Source of the DNA: Acetilactobacillus jinshanensis
GTDB lineage: Bacteria > Bacillota > Bacilli > Lactobacillales > Lactobacillaceae
Length of the DNA: 64,000 bases
NCBI RefSeq assembly: GCF_004359375.1
Contig: NZ_CP034726.1
Span: forward strand, 186,001 to 250,000
Direction of reading: 5' to 3'
The first letter of the stretch is position 1, and the number at the start of each line of letters is the position of its first letter. A model generated the notes under the pieces. That model ran no database searches, was not told the origin of the DNA, and was given only the letters and a program-made list of their open reading frames with translations. Shown in pieces: positions 42,356 to 50,462 of the stretch. Both the position numbers and the translations under genes were made by a program.

Positions 42356-43933
42356 ATGGCTCTTTTAGACGTTAAAAATTTAACCATGAGTTTTGCTGAT
42401 AAGACTTTATATAAACACGCTAATTTCACATTAAACAAAGGTGAACACATGGGTGTCGTTGGTCAAAACGGGGTTGGTAAATCAACCTTAATCAAATTGA
42501 TTACCGGTGCCGAATTACCGTTAACTGGCCAGATCAAGTGGCAGAAAGGTGTTAAAATCGGTTATTTAGACCAATACGTTAACATCCCCAAGGGCATGAC
42601 CCTGATGAAGTTTCTACATACTGCCTACTCGAAGCTTTATGATATGAACGACCACATGAACCAGTTATATAAGGATTACGCCAAGCACCCTGATAACAAG
42701 TTGATGGTGCAGGCAGGTCGAATCCAGGAAACTCTTGAAGCGCATCATTTCTATGATATCGAAACTAAGATCAATGAAGTTATTACCGGTCTAGGCTTAG
42801 ATGATATCGGTAAGAATCAAGAAGTATCTAAGATGAGTGGTGGTCAGCGATCCAAGATTATTCTGGCCAAGGTCATTTTAGAAAAGCCGAACGTTATCCT
42901 GCTTGATGAACCAACTAACTACTTAGATGTAGCCCATGTTGACTGGTTGATTGACTATTTGAATAACTTCTCTGGGACCTTCATGGTCATCTCGCATGAT
43001 TACGACTTCTTAGAAAAGATTACTAATTGTATCCTGAATATCGCGTTCGGTCACATTAAGAAGTACCGTGGTGACTTTAAGAAAGCCATGCGTCAGAAGA
43101 CGGCTGAAGAAAAGTTCTATAAGAAAGCTTACGATAAGCAACAGGTCAAGATTGCCAAGGCCAAGACGTTCATTCGTAAGAACCGTGCCGGATCTAACGC
43201 CAAAATGGCGAAGTCGCGTGAAAAGATGCTGGGTAAGATCCATAAGGTTGCCAAGCCATCTAAGGATATCCACGCATCATTCAACTTTCCGTATTACGAT
43301 ACCGGTTCGCAAAATGCTTTATCGGTCAAGAAGCTATCCGTTGGTTACGATGGCAAACCGTTACTGTCACCGGTTACCTTTACCGTTACCACCGATGAAA
43401 AGATCGGCCTCAAAGGTTTTAACGGGGTTGGTAAATCAACGCTGATTAAGACGATTTTAGGGATGATTCCTGCCATTAGTGGTCACTCCAAGTTTTCACC
43501 ATCCGCTAAGGTTAATTACTTTAGTCAGGATTTAGTCTGGCCACATCCGGAAGAAACGCCACTCCACATGATGGAAGGTAAGTTCCCGAATCTGACACAA
43601 AAGGTGTTACGAACTAAGCTAGCTAAGTGTGGCTTAGATTCTGCTAACGCCATGAAACCAATGCAGGAACTCTCCGGTGGTGAACAAACCAAGGTTAAGT
43701 TGTCCTTAATGGAATTTAAGCCTAGTAACTTCTTGATCATGGATGAACCAACCAATCATTTAGATGCTGAAACTAGAGCATCCCTAAAAGCTGCCATCAA
43801 GAACTTCCCAGGTAACGCGATTATCGTATCGCATGAAGTCGGCTTCTACGATGGCTTATGTGATCGAGTTCTTAACGTTGAAAAACTCAGTCTTCAAAAT
43901 CCAGACCTGCATAAACCTAGTGAACATGCTTAA
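42356..43933 (+). CDS. ABC-F family ATPase (ribosome-associated)
   Basis: A 525-aa soluble protein with two ABC domains and no membrane segment. Domain 1: GQNGVGKST, MSGGQRSK, VILLDEPTN; domain 2: FNGVGKST, LSGGEQTK, FLIMDEPTNH. The interdomain linker (about residues 240-310) is charged and helical, as expected for the P-site tRNA interaction motif. Members are translation factors or confer resistance to ribosome-targeting antibiotics. The form resembles YbiT-type housekeeping members. GGGGAATTCA precedes the ATG. It has an upstream leader with a terminator. Confidence 0.92.
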   Translation: MALLDVKNLTMSFADKTLYKHANFTLNKGEHMGVVGQNGVGKSTLIKLITGAELPLTGQIKWQKGVKIGYLDQYVNIPKGMTLMKFLHTAYSKLYDMNDHMNQLYKDYAKHPDNKLMVQAGRIQETLEAHHFYDIETKINEVITGLGLDDIGKNQEVSKMSGGQRSKIILAKVILEKPNVILLDEPTNYLDVAHVDWLIDYLNNFSGTFMVISHDYDFLEKITNCILNIAFGHIKKYRGDFKKAMRQKTAEEKFYKKAYDKQQVKIAKAKTFIRKNRAGSNAKMAKSREKMLGKIHKVAKPSKDIHASFNFPYYDTGSQNALSVKKLSVGYDGKPLLSPVTFTVTTDEKIGLKGFNGVGKSTLIKTILGMIPAISGHSKFSPSAKVNYFSQDLVWPHPEETPLHMMEGKFPNLTQKVLRTKLAKCGLDSANAMKPMQELSGGEQTKVKLSLMEFKPSNFLIMDEPTNHLDAETRASLKAAIKNFPGNAIIVSHEVGFYDGLCDRVLNVEKLSLQNPDLHKPSEHA

Positions 43934-43993
43934 TTAGTTGTAGAGTTGACCTAGTTGATTAAAGATTAAATCAAACTAAAGAGGTACTTACCA

Positions 43994-44296
43994 ATGGATA
44001 AGAAAGCAGAATTACAGAAATTAGAAGCTCAGAAAAACAAATTAGAAGATCAAATCAGTAAGTTGGAGGGTAACAAGTTCGTTGCCAAGGGCACAAAACT
44101 TGGTAAGAAGCTTTTCAGTGAATTCAAGAAGATGCATAAGCATATGCATAACCATGGCTTTGCTGAATGGAAAAAGAATTACGTGGTATTGAAGCGTGAA
44201 GACTACAAACAGTTAAAGACTAGTATCGGTTTTTACAAAGCTAAGTACCGTGACGCGATGTTACGTGCCAACAACTTACACACGAACTTAAGATAA
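43994..44296 (+). CDS. Small coiled-coil hypothetical protein
   Basis: A 100-aa soluble, strongly basic protein. Residues 1-26 form a heptad-like coiled coil (ELQKLEAQKNKLEDQISKLE); the rest is helical and Lys/His-rich. The family is not recognised. AAAGAGG precedes the ATG. It lies 60 bases after the ABC-F gene with no terminator between, so co-transcription is likely; whether it acts with the ribosome factor is unknown. Confidence 0.7.
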   Translation: MDKKAELQKLEAQKNKLEDQISKLEGNKFVAKGTKLGKKLFSEFKKMHKHMHNHGFAEWKKNYVVLKREDYKQLKTSIGFYKAKYRDAMLRANNLHTNLR

Positions 44297-44318
44297 TTAA
44301 TCTAATAATTTAGATAAA

Positions 44319-44357
44319 GAAAGCTCCTAATTATCATTACGATAATTAGGAGCTTTT
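44319..44357. terminator. Bidirectional terminator
   Basis: A 16-bp stem AAAGCTCCTAATTATC with its complement and T runs both ways, between the coiled-coil gene and the convergent iminopeptidase gene. Confidence 0.92.
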
Positions 44358-44378
44358 TGTTATTAAAGTAAATTTAAA

Positions 44379-45296
44379 TTACTTGTTGAATGTCCCGTTT
44401 TCGACCTGACGGATAAAGTCAGCCAAGTGCTTGTAGTAAACAGGGGCGTTATCAATCATATGGTGATGACCACCATGTGGAGTTGATACGAACTTAGCGT
44501 TTGGAATTAACTTAGCCATCTTTTTACCAGCAGAGATCGGCATGCTTTCATGCTGACCAAAGGTTACTAAGGTTGGAACGTGAATGTCCTTTAAGTGCTT
44601 GGTAAAGTGCCAGCTCTTTAACTTGCCGGTAACGACAAATTCGTTATCACCCTGGAAAGCGTGGTAAATATCTTCGTTGTTGATGTCGACTAAGTGATGA
44701 ATTGCCGGTGGATAAGTCCGGTCGATCCAGCCACGGTTTAATACGTCAACGCATTTCTGGTAACGGGCGTTATCGTAGTTGTTTTCCTTTTCACACTTCT
44801 TCATGTAGGCAACGTCGTCAGCCGGAAGGGCGTGTTCACGGATCTGGTTTAGGTGCTTGGTGTAATCATCGATGTCTGAAACCATTGATGAAATAATGGC
44901 ACCTTTTAAGTGCTTCTGTAACTTTGGATCAGCAGCGTATTCCTGAACCATTAAGCCGCCCCAGGATTGGCCGATCAGATAGAAATTATCTAAGCCTAAT
45001 TTACGGCGAACTTCATCTAATTCATCAATGAAGTACTTGTAGGTAAGGACCCGTTTAGCAATCTTCGGGTTACTTAAGTCAGGCGTATCAGAATACCATG
45101 AGCCTAATTGGTCGTACATGGTAACTTGAACGTCCAAGCCCTGTTTCTTTAATTCCTGAGCAGCGTTTTCCCAGTATTCTGGAGTGCCACCGGGGCCACC
45201 GTGTAATGCGAGTAAATGAATGTGACCATGACCGGACGTATGGGTCCAGAGATGGTAACCATTGTCTAAAGTAATGATTTTAGTACCAGTTCGCAT
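44379..45296 (-). CDS. Proline iminopeptidase / prolyl aminopeptidase (S33 alpha/beta hydrolase)
   Basis: A 305-aa cytoplasmic serine peptidase releasing N-terminal residues, typically proline, from peptides. Seen: LHGGPGG oxyanion motif (LALHGGPGGTPEYW), nucleophile Ser in GQSWGG, and C-terminal FGQHESMP and HGGHH around the Asp/His. Length fits lactobacillar PepI/PepR (295-305 aa). AAGGAGATTCAAT precedes the ATG. It follows pepX on the same strand (42 bases apart), a functional pair for proline-rich peptides. Confidence 0.92.
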   Translation of the reverse strand: MRTGTKIITLDNGYHLWTHTSGHGHIHLLALHGGPGGTPEYWENAAQELKKQGLDVQVTMYDQLGSWYSDTPDLSNPKIAKRVLTYKYFIDELDEVRRKLGLDNFYLIGQSWGGLMVQEYAADPKLQKHLKGAIISSMVSDIDDYTKHLNQIREHALPADDVAYMKKCEKENNYDNARYQKCVDVLNRGWIDRTYPPAIHHLVDINNEDIYHAFQGDNEFVVTGKLKSWHFTKHLKDIHVPTLVTFGQHESMPISAGKKMAKLIPNAKFVSTPHGGHHHMIDNAPVYYKHLADFIRQVENGTFNK

Positions 45297-45338
45297 ATTG
45301 AATCTCCTTTTTAATCGTTAATACTTATATAATAACAT

Positions 45339-47771
45339 TTATTTTTTATAAACCGGAACGACCAAGCTGGAGTACTTAGGATCGATCGTGTAACTAATGT
45401 GCTGGTTACCACGTAACGTGCGAGCATAGTCAGTCGCGAAGATGATTAGACCTAACTGATGCTTCGGTAAGAAGTGGAAGAACGTTGGCTGAAGTTCAAA
45501 GCTAACGTCAACGTACTGGTTTGGCTTTAGATCATCAACCTTGTAGGCATTGTGACGGTTCTGTAGGTTGATGTGTGATACCACGATCTTCTTGAACGGG
45601 GTTGGGTGCTTCTGATATTTGAATTCACGGAGATCATCTTTACGCCAGTGATAACCCTGGTAAATACTCTGGAAGCCGATCACTTGTGGAGAAATCGTTA
45701 AGCGTTTAGCAGTTCCGTAATCCACAAGCATGGCACTGATTAATCCGATGTCCTGACTGCTCTTAACACGTAAGTTAACTTTAACGTTACCGTCGACCTT
45801 AAGGTCATGCTTGAACGGTGCCGTTTTGAAGATTAATTTATTACCGGTTAATGGTGATTTTTTACTGCTCATCAGATCGTGATACCAGACTGGTAAGTAG
45901 TGACAATATTTAGCAAACGATTTTTTATCCACATAATCCTTAAATGATAGCGGAGCCTGTGAACAACTTTCTGGATCTAATGACTGATCATTTAAATGAT
46001 AGGTGATGTGATGCTGACTATTACACCAATCTTTGTAAGTATTCCAGGTTTCTGGCTTGGTGTTATCTTGAACGGTAACCGGTGGAATTAATTGATTAGC
46101 GGAGTTATCCACACCGTATAATTTATTACTTATCCACAGGTTGACCATGTCAGTAAAGTCGATTGACTGGAAGTTGTTGATATAAATGTGCTGACCCTGA
46201 TGCAGGATTAATTTCTTGGTAACGGGGACATCTTTTAAGGCTTTCCAGCTGTGTTCAACGTTGATTGGCTTAACGTTGATGTCGTTTAAACCGTGGACAA
46301 ATAATAAGTCAGCCTTAGTGTTCTTGAGATCCTTTAGATAGTTACGGGCGTCCCAGAATTTATTGTATGCACCGGTATCACGATGCTGGTCATGGGTAAT
46401 CTTAGCAAGTTGCTTTTTCCACAACGGTTTAATGCGATGATAATCACCCGCACTCTTTTTCCGGCTGAAGACTTCTTCAGCTAAGACATCGGCATCTTCA
46501 CCCTGGAAGCCACCGGCAGCGCAAACTAAGCCGTTTTCACGATAGTAGTCGTACCAGCTAGAGATGGCGGCTTCGATGATGCAAGTCTTTAAACCTTTAA
46601 CACCGGTACTGGCAACGGCGGTCGCTAAGGTTCCTAAGTATGAACGACCGGTCATAGCAACGTTATGATTAGACCACCAGGCATCGATTGCGATGTGATC
46701 AGATGGATTGGTGAAGGCGGTGCGATTACCAGCTAACCACTGAACGACTGATTCAGCACTGACCGTTTCGGCTTTATCACCGGTTGTCTTTAGTCCTTGT
46801 GAGCCTAACGTTCCGACACCGGCAGAGTAAACGACTGCGAAGCCACGGGCCAAGAAGTAGTCGTTCATCGTGTATGTCCATTCATGATGGAAAGCTTGTT
46901 CAGGTTGTTTAGCATGACCCTTAACTGCACGGGGTGCGGGGATGTTCTTGGTTGGATCAGCATGTGATTCAACATCCTGATATGTATAGTTATTTGGTTG
47001 CTTGCGAGTTAACGGTTTGTTGACATTATGTGTCATTCGGTCACCGTCAGCATCGTTAGTTCCCATGTTATATGGACTAGCTGTGAATAACGTTGGGACT
47101 TTGACACCGTGATTAGTTTCACTCGGTCTGATGATGTCGGTCTTTAAAAGATCCCGTTCACCGTCTTTATCAGTGTCTAATGGGGATTCAACGTAGACCA
47201 CTTCGTGAATTAGATGATTAGTATTAAAGACCGGCTGGGCTTTCCCGTCGATGAAGAGTGGCTTTGGCAGGTCATTAAATTGTTTATAATAACCGTCACT
47301 AGCTAGATCATCTAAGTAGGTCTGACCAAGCTTGGTGTGAGTATTTAACATTAAGTACCAAGCATGTAAGACGTCTTTGTTGGTCATTGCCTTAGGGTTA
47401 GCAACCTTGACCATTGGCAAGCGCATCTTTTTCATTGCTTTTAATGGAGCGTCAAGTTCAAAGTCCAGATGAACTTCAAAGTGCCAGAGCTGTAAAGCAA
47501 CGTTATAAAAAGCACTTGTGGATAAGTTTTGGGTGCTGTCTAAATAATTATCGGCAGCTTGGTCAGGTGTGGCCATTAAACCGTGAAGTCGGAAGTTTTT
47601 CAAAGCCTGACTATGGTCGTTAACGAAAGCCTTAAAAAGTAAGTGTTTAAAGAGCAGAGCAGGGGATAACTTGCTCATTTGATCGTTATAAAAGTGGATA
47701 ACTTTTAATTCATGGATCATTTGCGAAAACTTAACGGGTTCGATCGCGAATTGATGATTTTTCATGTGCAT
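45339..47771 (-). CDS. pepX: Xaa-Pro dipeptidyl-peptidase PepX
   Basis: An 810-aa S15 serine peptidase that removes Xaa-Pro dipeptides from proline-rich peptides, central to casein and plant-protein use. Three-part layout: N-terminal helical domain (1 to about 150), catalytic alpha/beta domain with nucleophile Ser in GRSYLG, and a C-terminal jelly-roll. Length matches family members (790-815 aa). The ATG at 47771 follows AGGAGG at 7 bases. The product probably acts ahead of the adjacent prolyl aminopeptidase. Confidence 0.95.
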   Translation of the reverse strand: MHMKNHQFAIEPVKFSQMIHELKVIHFYNDQMSKLSPALLFKHLLFKAFVNDHSQALKNFRLHGLMATPDQAADNYLDSTQNLSTSAFYNVALQLWHFEVHLDFELDAPLKAMKKMRLPMVKVANPKAMTNKDVLHAWYLMLNTHTKLGQTYLDDLASDGYYKQFNDLPKPLFIDGKAQPVFNTNHLIHEVVYVESPLDTDKDGERDLLKTDIIRPSETNHGVKVPTLFTASPYNMGTNDADGDRMTHNVNKPLTRKQPNNYTYQDVESHADPTKNIPAPRAVKGHAKQPEQAFHHEWTYTMNDYFLARGFAVVYSAGVGTLGSQGLKTTGDKAETVSAESVVQWLAGNRTAFTNPSDHIAIDAWWSNHNVAMTGRSYLGTLATAVASTGVKGLKTCIIEAAISSWYDYYRENGLVCAAGGFQGEDADVLAEEVFSRKKSAGDYHRIKPLWKKQLAKITHDQHRDTGAYNKFWDARNYLKDLKNTKADLLFVHGLNDINVKPINVEHSWKALKDVPVTKKLILHQGQHIYINNFQSIDFTDMVNLWISNKLYGVDNSANQLIPPVTVQDNTKPETWNTYKDWCNSQHHITYHLNDQSLDPESCSQAPLSFKDYVDKKSFAKYCHYLPVWYHDLMSSKKSPLTGNKLIFKTAPFKHDLKVDGNVKVNLRVKSSQDIGLISAMLVDYGTAKRLTISPQVIGFQSIYQGYHWRKDDLREFKYQKHPTPFKKIVVSHINLQNRHNAYKVDDLKPNQYVDVSFELQPTFFHFLPKHQLGLIIFATDYARTLRGNQHISYTIDPKYSSLVVPVYKK

Positions 47772-47917
47772 AAAATAACCTCCTAAATAGTATTGTACAG
47801 CTAATGCTTATCTAAAATCATTAACTTGTTAATAAATGTTTAATGGGTGGAAACATTATGGCCATTTAACATAAACTGAACCGAACCGAGTATAATTTAC
47901 CTTTGAGGAGGTTAATT

Positions 47918-48358
47918 ATGGCCGAAAAATTAGAAGGCGGCGTCATTATTTATCAGAAGGTCTTCGGTTTTCCCCATTATTTATTAGTTCACCGTAATAA
48001 CGGTGAATGGGAATTTCCGAAGGGTCCGTTAAAAACAGATGCCGATCCAAAAGATTTAGATCAATTCAAATCAGCTGCTGAAGCCAGCGCTAAACAATTG
48101 ACTAATTTAGACGTTAAGATTAAACTACCTTTTTGTAAATCGCTAACTTATCATCCTAACCTTGGTGATAAGCGTTTGGTCAAGGTCTTTGTAGCCCAGG
48201 TTAAATCGCATGTAATTGTAACTCCGTCTAAGAAACAGGTCATGGATTACGGATGGTTCGACTTTCGGAACGCTTACCACACTTTTTATTACGATAACGA
48301 ACGGGACGTCTTTTATGATGTTGACCAGTTCGTTAAAAAGCAGTTAGGCCTAATCTAA
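47918..48358 (+). CDS. Nudix-fold protein with degenerate Nudix box
   Basis: A 146-aa protein with the fold of Ap4A-type Nudix hydrolases: GGVIIYQKV at the N-terminus, then WEFPKGPL, the usual lead into the Nudix box. At the place of REUxEE it reads ASAKQL (in KSAAEASAKQLTNL), so the metal-binding glutamates are missing. Hydrolase activity is therefore unlikely; ligand binding or regulation is possible. The ATG at 47918 follows GAGGAGG; a TTG five codons upstream lies in the SD. It probably forms an operon with the two following genes. Confidence 0.78.
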   Translation: MAEKLEGGVIIYQKVFGFPHYLLVHRNNGEWEFPKGPLKTDADPKDLDQFKSAAEASAKQLTNLDVKIKLPFCKSLTYHPNLGDKRLVKVFVAQVKSHVIVTPSKKQVMDYGWFDFRNAYHTFYYDNERDVFYDVDQFVKKQLGLI

Positions 48359-48374
48359 TTCCGAGATGATTAAT

Positions 48375-48812
48375 ATGCACCGCACCCCGCCGTTTATTAC
48401 GCCATTTGCGATTCTATCGATAATTTTGATTTTGGGTGCGTCAAATGTTTTTGAAAACAAAGTTACTAATACCCACGAAGGTGCGCCTGTTCGGCAGACC
48501 CGGGTGGTAAATAATAACCAGAACAGAACCCGGAGCCATAGTATCGTGGATAAGATTAAAAACAAGCTTAAGTCACCAAATGATAAAGATAATAAAAATG
48601 ATCAAAAATCGGACGATGATTCGACTGAATCAACGAAGCAACCGAATCGATCGAATAAGTCAAATGTGAATAATTCGACATCAACTAGTGACCAACCGAG
48701 TCATTCGTCGAGCTCATCCCAAAGTAGTAGTTCGTCACAAGGTGCCCAAAAGTCGACCGGTCAAAGTCAGAGCAAGTCGACGAATAACAGTGGCAGCCAG
48801 TCGAATCAATAG
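48375..48812 (+). CDS. Membrane-anchored serine-rich low-complexity protein
   Basis: A 145-aa protein with one N-terminal hydrophobic segment (FITPFAILSIILILGAS) and a basic stretch (HSIVDKIKNKLKSP). It ends in a disordered tail of some 80 residues, mostly Ser, Asn, Gln, Asp and Thr. No sorting motif, so it is probably held by its N-terminal helix with the tail outside. The ATG at 48375 has GAGA 8 bases upstream; the in-frame 48366 ATG lacks SD space. The next gene begins 12 bases on. Confidence 0.65.
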   Translation: MHRTPPFITPFAILSIILILGASNVFENKVTNTHEGAPVRQTRVVNNNQNRTRSHSIVDKIKNKLKSPNDKDNKNDQKSDDDSTESTKQPNRSNKSNVNNSTSTSDQPSHSSSSSQSSSSSQGAQKSTGQSQSKSTNNSGSQSNQ

Positions 48813-48823
48813 AAGGTGACATC

Positions 48824-49672
48824 GTGTTCAGTTTTCTAAATTTACTTAGTCAAGGATTAGGTTATTTCGGGTTCATTAACATTGGGAGCCGTGGTAATAG
48901 GGTTCTTAATCAAATCTATACGACCGCCGGAATCTTAGGTGATCTATACCTGTTTTATGCGGGAAGCCGCTTTATCATTAATGGCTTTATCATTCATGGT
49001 GTCTTACTGGTGGTAGCTTCCGTTGCGTTGGTCTATTTCTTGTACATCAATTTTTACTACTATTTCTTAAAACGCGAAGCACCATTTGATGTATCACCAG
49101 TTATCGAGAAGAAACTGGGCCTGAAGCAGTTTAATGAAGAAGCCACCCATTCATTAACGCATCTACAGAATTTGCATCAGCGGGATGATCGGGATGCGGT
49201 TCATGAGATTCGACAGTCGATCCCAGCTCACTTGATCACTACGCAACAGACCCGTCGGAACCTTCAAGCTTTAGTTCAGGATTTGATCAAGGGTGACCAC
49301 TTAAATACTGATTATGCCGGCTTAAGTTATCACCAGATCTTTAAACGTTTGAAGCAGGATCATCACCGTCCGGTCTACGCCATTGGTGCGGGAGCCTTAG
49401 TCCCGTTTTACCAGCTTCGGCACATCGATAACGAATGGCGAGTATTTGCCGGTAATGACAAATTTCATGCCCGTTACGTTGGTAAGATTGCCCGGATTGG
49501 TCTTCAACCGATCCAAGAAGTTAACCAGCACGCTCATTCCTGGGTGCCAGTTTTAACTTCGGTCATCTTGGTTGGCGGTCCTTACCAGATGATGGGGCGC
49601 TCGCGAGTTTATCAGCATCACCAGCCATATCGTTTGCAGGTCAACGTTCGTTTTGAACGACCGCAATTTTAA
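48824..49672 (+). CDS. Hypothetical protein with N-terminal membrane helices
   Basis: A 282-aa protein. Residues about 30-85 form two or three hydrophobic helices (IYTTAGILGDLYLFYAGSRF, then GVLLVVASVALVYFLYINFY). The rest is a soluble, probably cytoplasmic domain with a helical part and a C-terminal beta-rich part (HRPVYAIGAGALVPFYQLRH). The family is not recognised. It starts at GTG after AGAAGGTGAC. It is the last gene of the Nudix-like/serine-rich operon. Confidence 0.72.
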   Translation: MFSFLNLLSQGLGYFGFINIGSRGNRVLNQIYTTAGILGDLYLFYAGSRFIINGFIIHGVLLVVASVALVYFLYINFYYYFLKREAPFDVSPVIEKKLGLKQFNEEATHSLTHLQNLHQRDDRDAVHEIRQSIPAHLITTQQTRRNLQALVQDLIKGDHLNTDYAGLSYHQIFKRLKQDHHRPVYAIGAGALVPFYQLRHIDNEWRVFAGNDKFHARYVGKIARIGLQPIQEVNQHAHSWVPVLTSVILVGGPYQMMGRSRVYQHHQPYRLQVNVRFERPQF

Positions 49673-49688
49673 TTAAATTGAGTAAAAG

Positions 49689-49747
49689 AAAAAAGGCGTT
49701 AATATTATTAGACGTAGAAATTGATCTAATAATGTTGACGTCTTTTT
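49689..49747. terminator. Long imperfect hairpin, bidirectional terminator
   Basis: AAAGGCGTTAATATTATTAGA pairs with TCTAATAATGTTGACGTCTTT with few mismatches; T runs on both strands between convergent genes. Confidence 0.75.
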
Positions 49748-50030
49748 AGTTAAGTTTAAATTGATCGGCCCATACAAACTGACATTTGCTGAGATTATCA
49801 AATCCGGTGACCTTCTTTAAAATGGCCGTTATTTCCGGCTTTTGAAAGCCAACATCTCGGATCATCTTTCGCATGGTCGTTCGGTCCCACAGACAACGAT
49901 CGTCCTTGAGGATCGCTTTTTGAGTATCGGTCTTAATCGTATATCGATCTTGATCATGGCAAAGAACGGTGTATTGATCATCGGTGTGCTTCATAACAAT
50001 AACGTGATATTCGGACAACGCAAGATCCAT
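49746..50030 (-). CDS. Small hypothetical protein
   Basis: A 94-aa soluble protein, an N-terminal beta-rich half (HVIVMKHTDDQYTVLC) and a helical C-terminal half. No recognised motif. The start at 50030 is preceded by AGAAAG. It sits alone between two terminators. Confidence 0.6.
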   Translation of the reverse strand: MDLALSEYHVIVMKHTDDQYTVLCHDQDRYTIKTDTQKAILKDDRCLWDRTTMRKMIRDVGFQKPEITAILKKVTGFDNLSKCQFVWADQFKLN

Positions 50031-50050
50031 TTTAATTATTCTTTCTACAA

Positions 50051-50087
50051 AAAAGCCATGACGTCTAAATCACACGTCATGGCTTTT
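50051..50087 (-). terminator. Terminator after the glutaredoxin-like gene
   Basis: Stem AAAAGCCATGACGT with its complement followed by a T run on the minus strand, 13 bases past the stop at 50100. Confidence 0.88.
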
Positions 50088-50099
50088 AGTTTTCTTTAA

Positions 50100-50321
50100 T
50101 TAAGCTTTTAACTTTTCTGGACGAAATCCACAGAAGGTTTCATCATCGATCTTATCGTTCGGTTCTACGATTGGGTAGCTACGGAAACCTAAATCCAGGA
50201 TATGATTTCTTTCCGCTTCGGAATCAATGTGTTTGATCGTGTATTTAACACCTTTAGCGTCCAAGACCTTTTGGGTCATCATGCAGCCAGGGCAAAAACC
50301 TTTTTTAGAAATAATTGTCAT
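50100..50321 (-). CDS. Glutaredoxin-like / NrdH-type redoxin with CPGC motif
   Basis: A 73-aa thioredoxin-fold protein. The redox site is Cys-Pro-Gly-Cys at about residues 10-13 (KKGFCPGCMMTQKVLD), followed by the cis-Pro region SYPIVEP and the C-terminal GFRPEKL motif found in NrdH. NrdH usually has CxQC, so CPGC is a variant. It probably reduces ribonucleotide reductase or acts as general disulfide reductant. The ATG at 50321 follows AGGGGTG. A good promoter and a palindrome lie upstream. Confidence 0.85.
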   Translation of the reverse strand: MTIISKKGFCPGCMMTQKVLDAKGVKYTIKHIDSEAERNHILDLGFRSYPIVEPNDKIDDETFCGFRPEKLKA

Positions 50322-50376
50322 ATTAAGCACCCCTGAATTATTAAAATTATGATATGAATATCAAATGACAGTTAAA

Positions 50377-50404
50377 ATAATACCATAGATTGGGGCTAAG
50401 TCAA
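50377..50404 (-). promoter_or_regulatory. Promoter of the glutaredoxin-like gene
   Basis: Minus strand: -35 TTGACT (50399-50404), a 16-base spacer, -10 TATTAT (50377-50382), about 50 bases before the start codon. Confidence 0.7.
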
Positions 50405-50416
50405 TTCGAGGTGCCA

Positions 50417-50432
50417 CATGTTGTGGAACATG
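50417..50432. promoter_or_regulatory. Perfect palindrome upstream of the glutaredoxin-like promoter
   Basis: CATGTT-GTGG-AACATG, 12 bases upstream of the -35 box, also containing CCACA-TGT-TGTGG. No T run follows, so it looks more like an operator than a terminator. The cognate regulator is unknown. Confidence 0.45.
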
Positions 50433-50462
50433 CAATATGACGGGGCTGAGCCGTGATTTGAC

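Noticed and set aside
43068-43445. 125-codon open frame inside the ABC-F gene
   Set aside because: It is a shadow frame (Arg/Ser-rich) fully inside a well-supported gene with no SD.
49842-50099. 85-codon plus-strand frame opposite the 94-aa gene
   Set aside because: No SD and it runs through a terminator; the minus-strand gene has the better start.
50417-50432. Palindrome considered as the hflX terminator
   Set aside because: No T run follows on either strand, so an operator-like role near the redoxin promoter was preferred, at low confidence.
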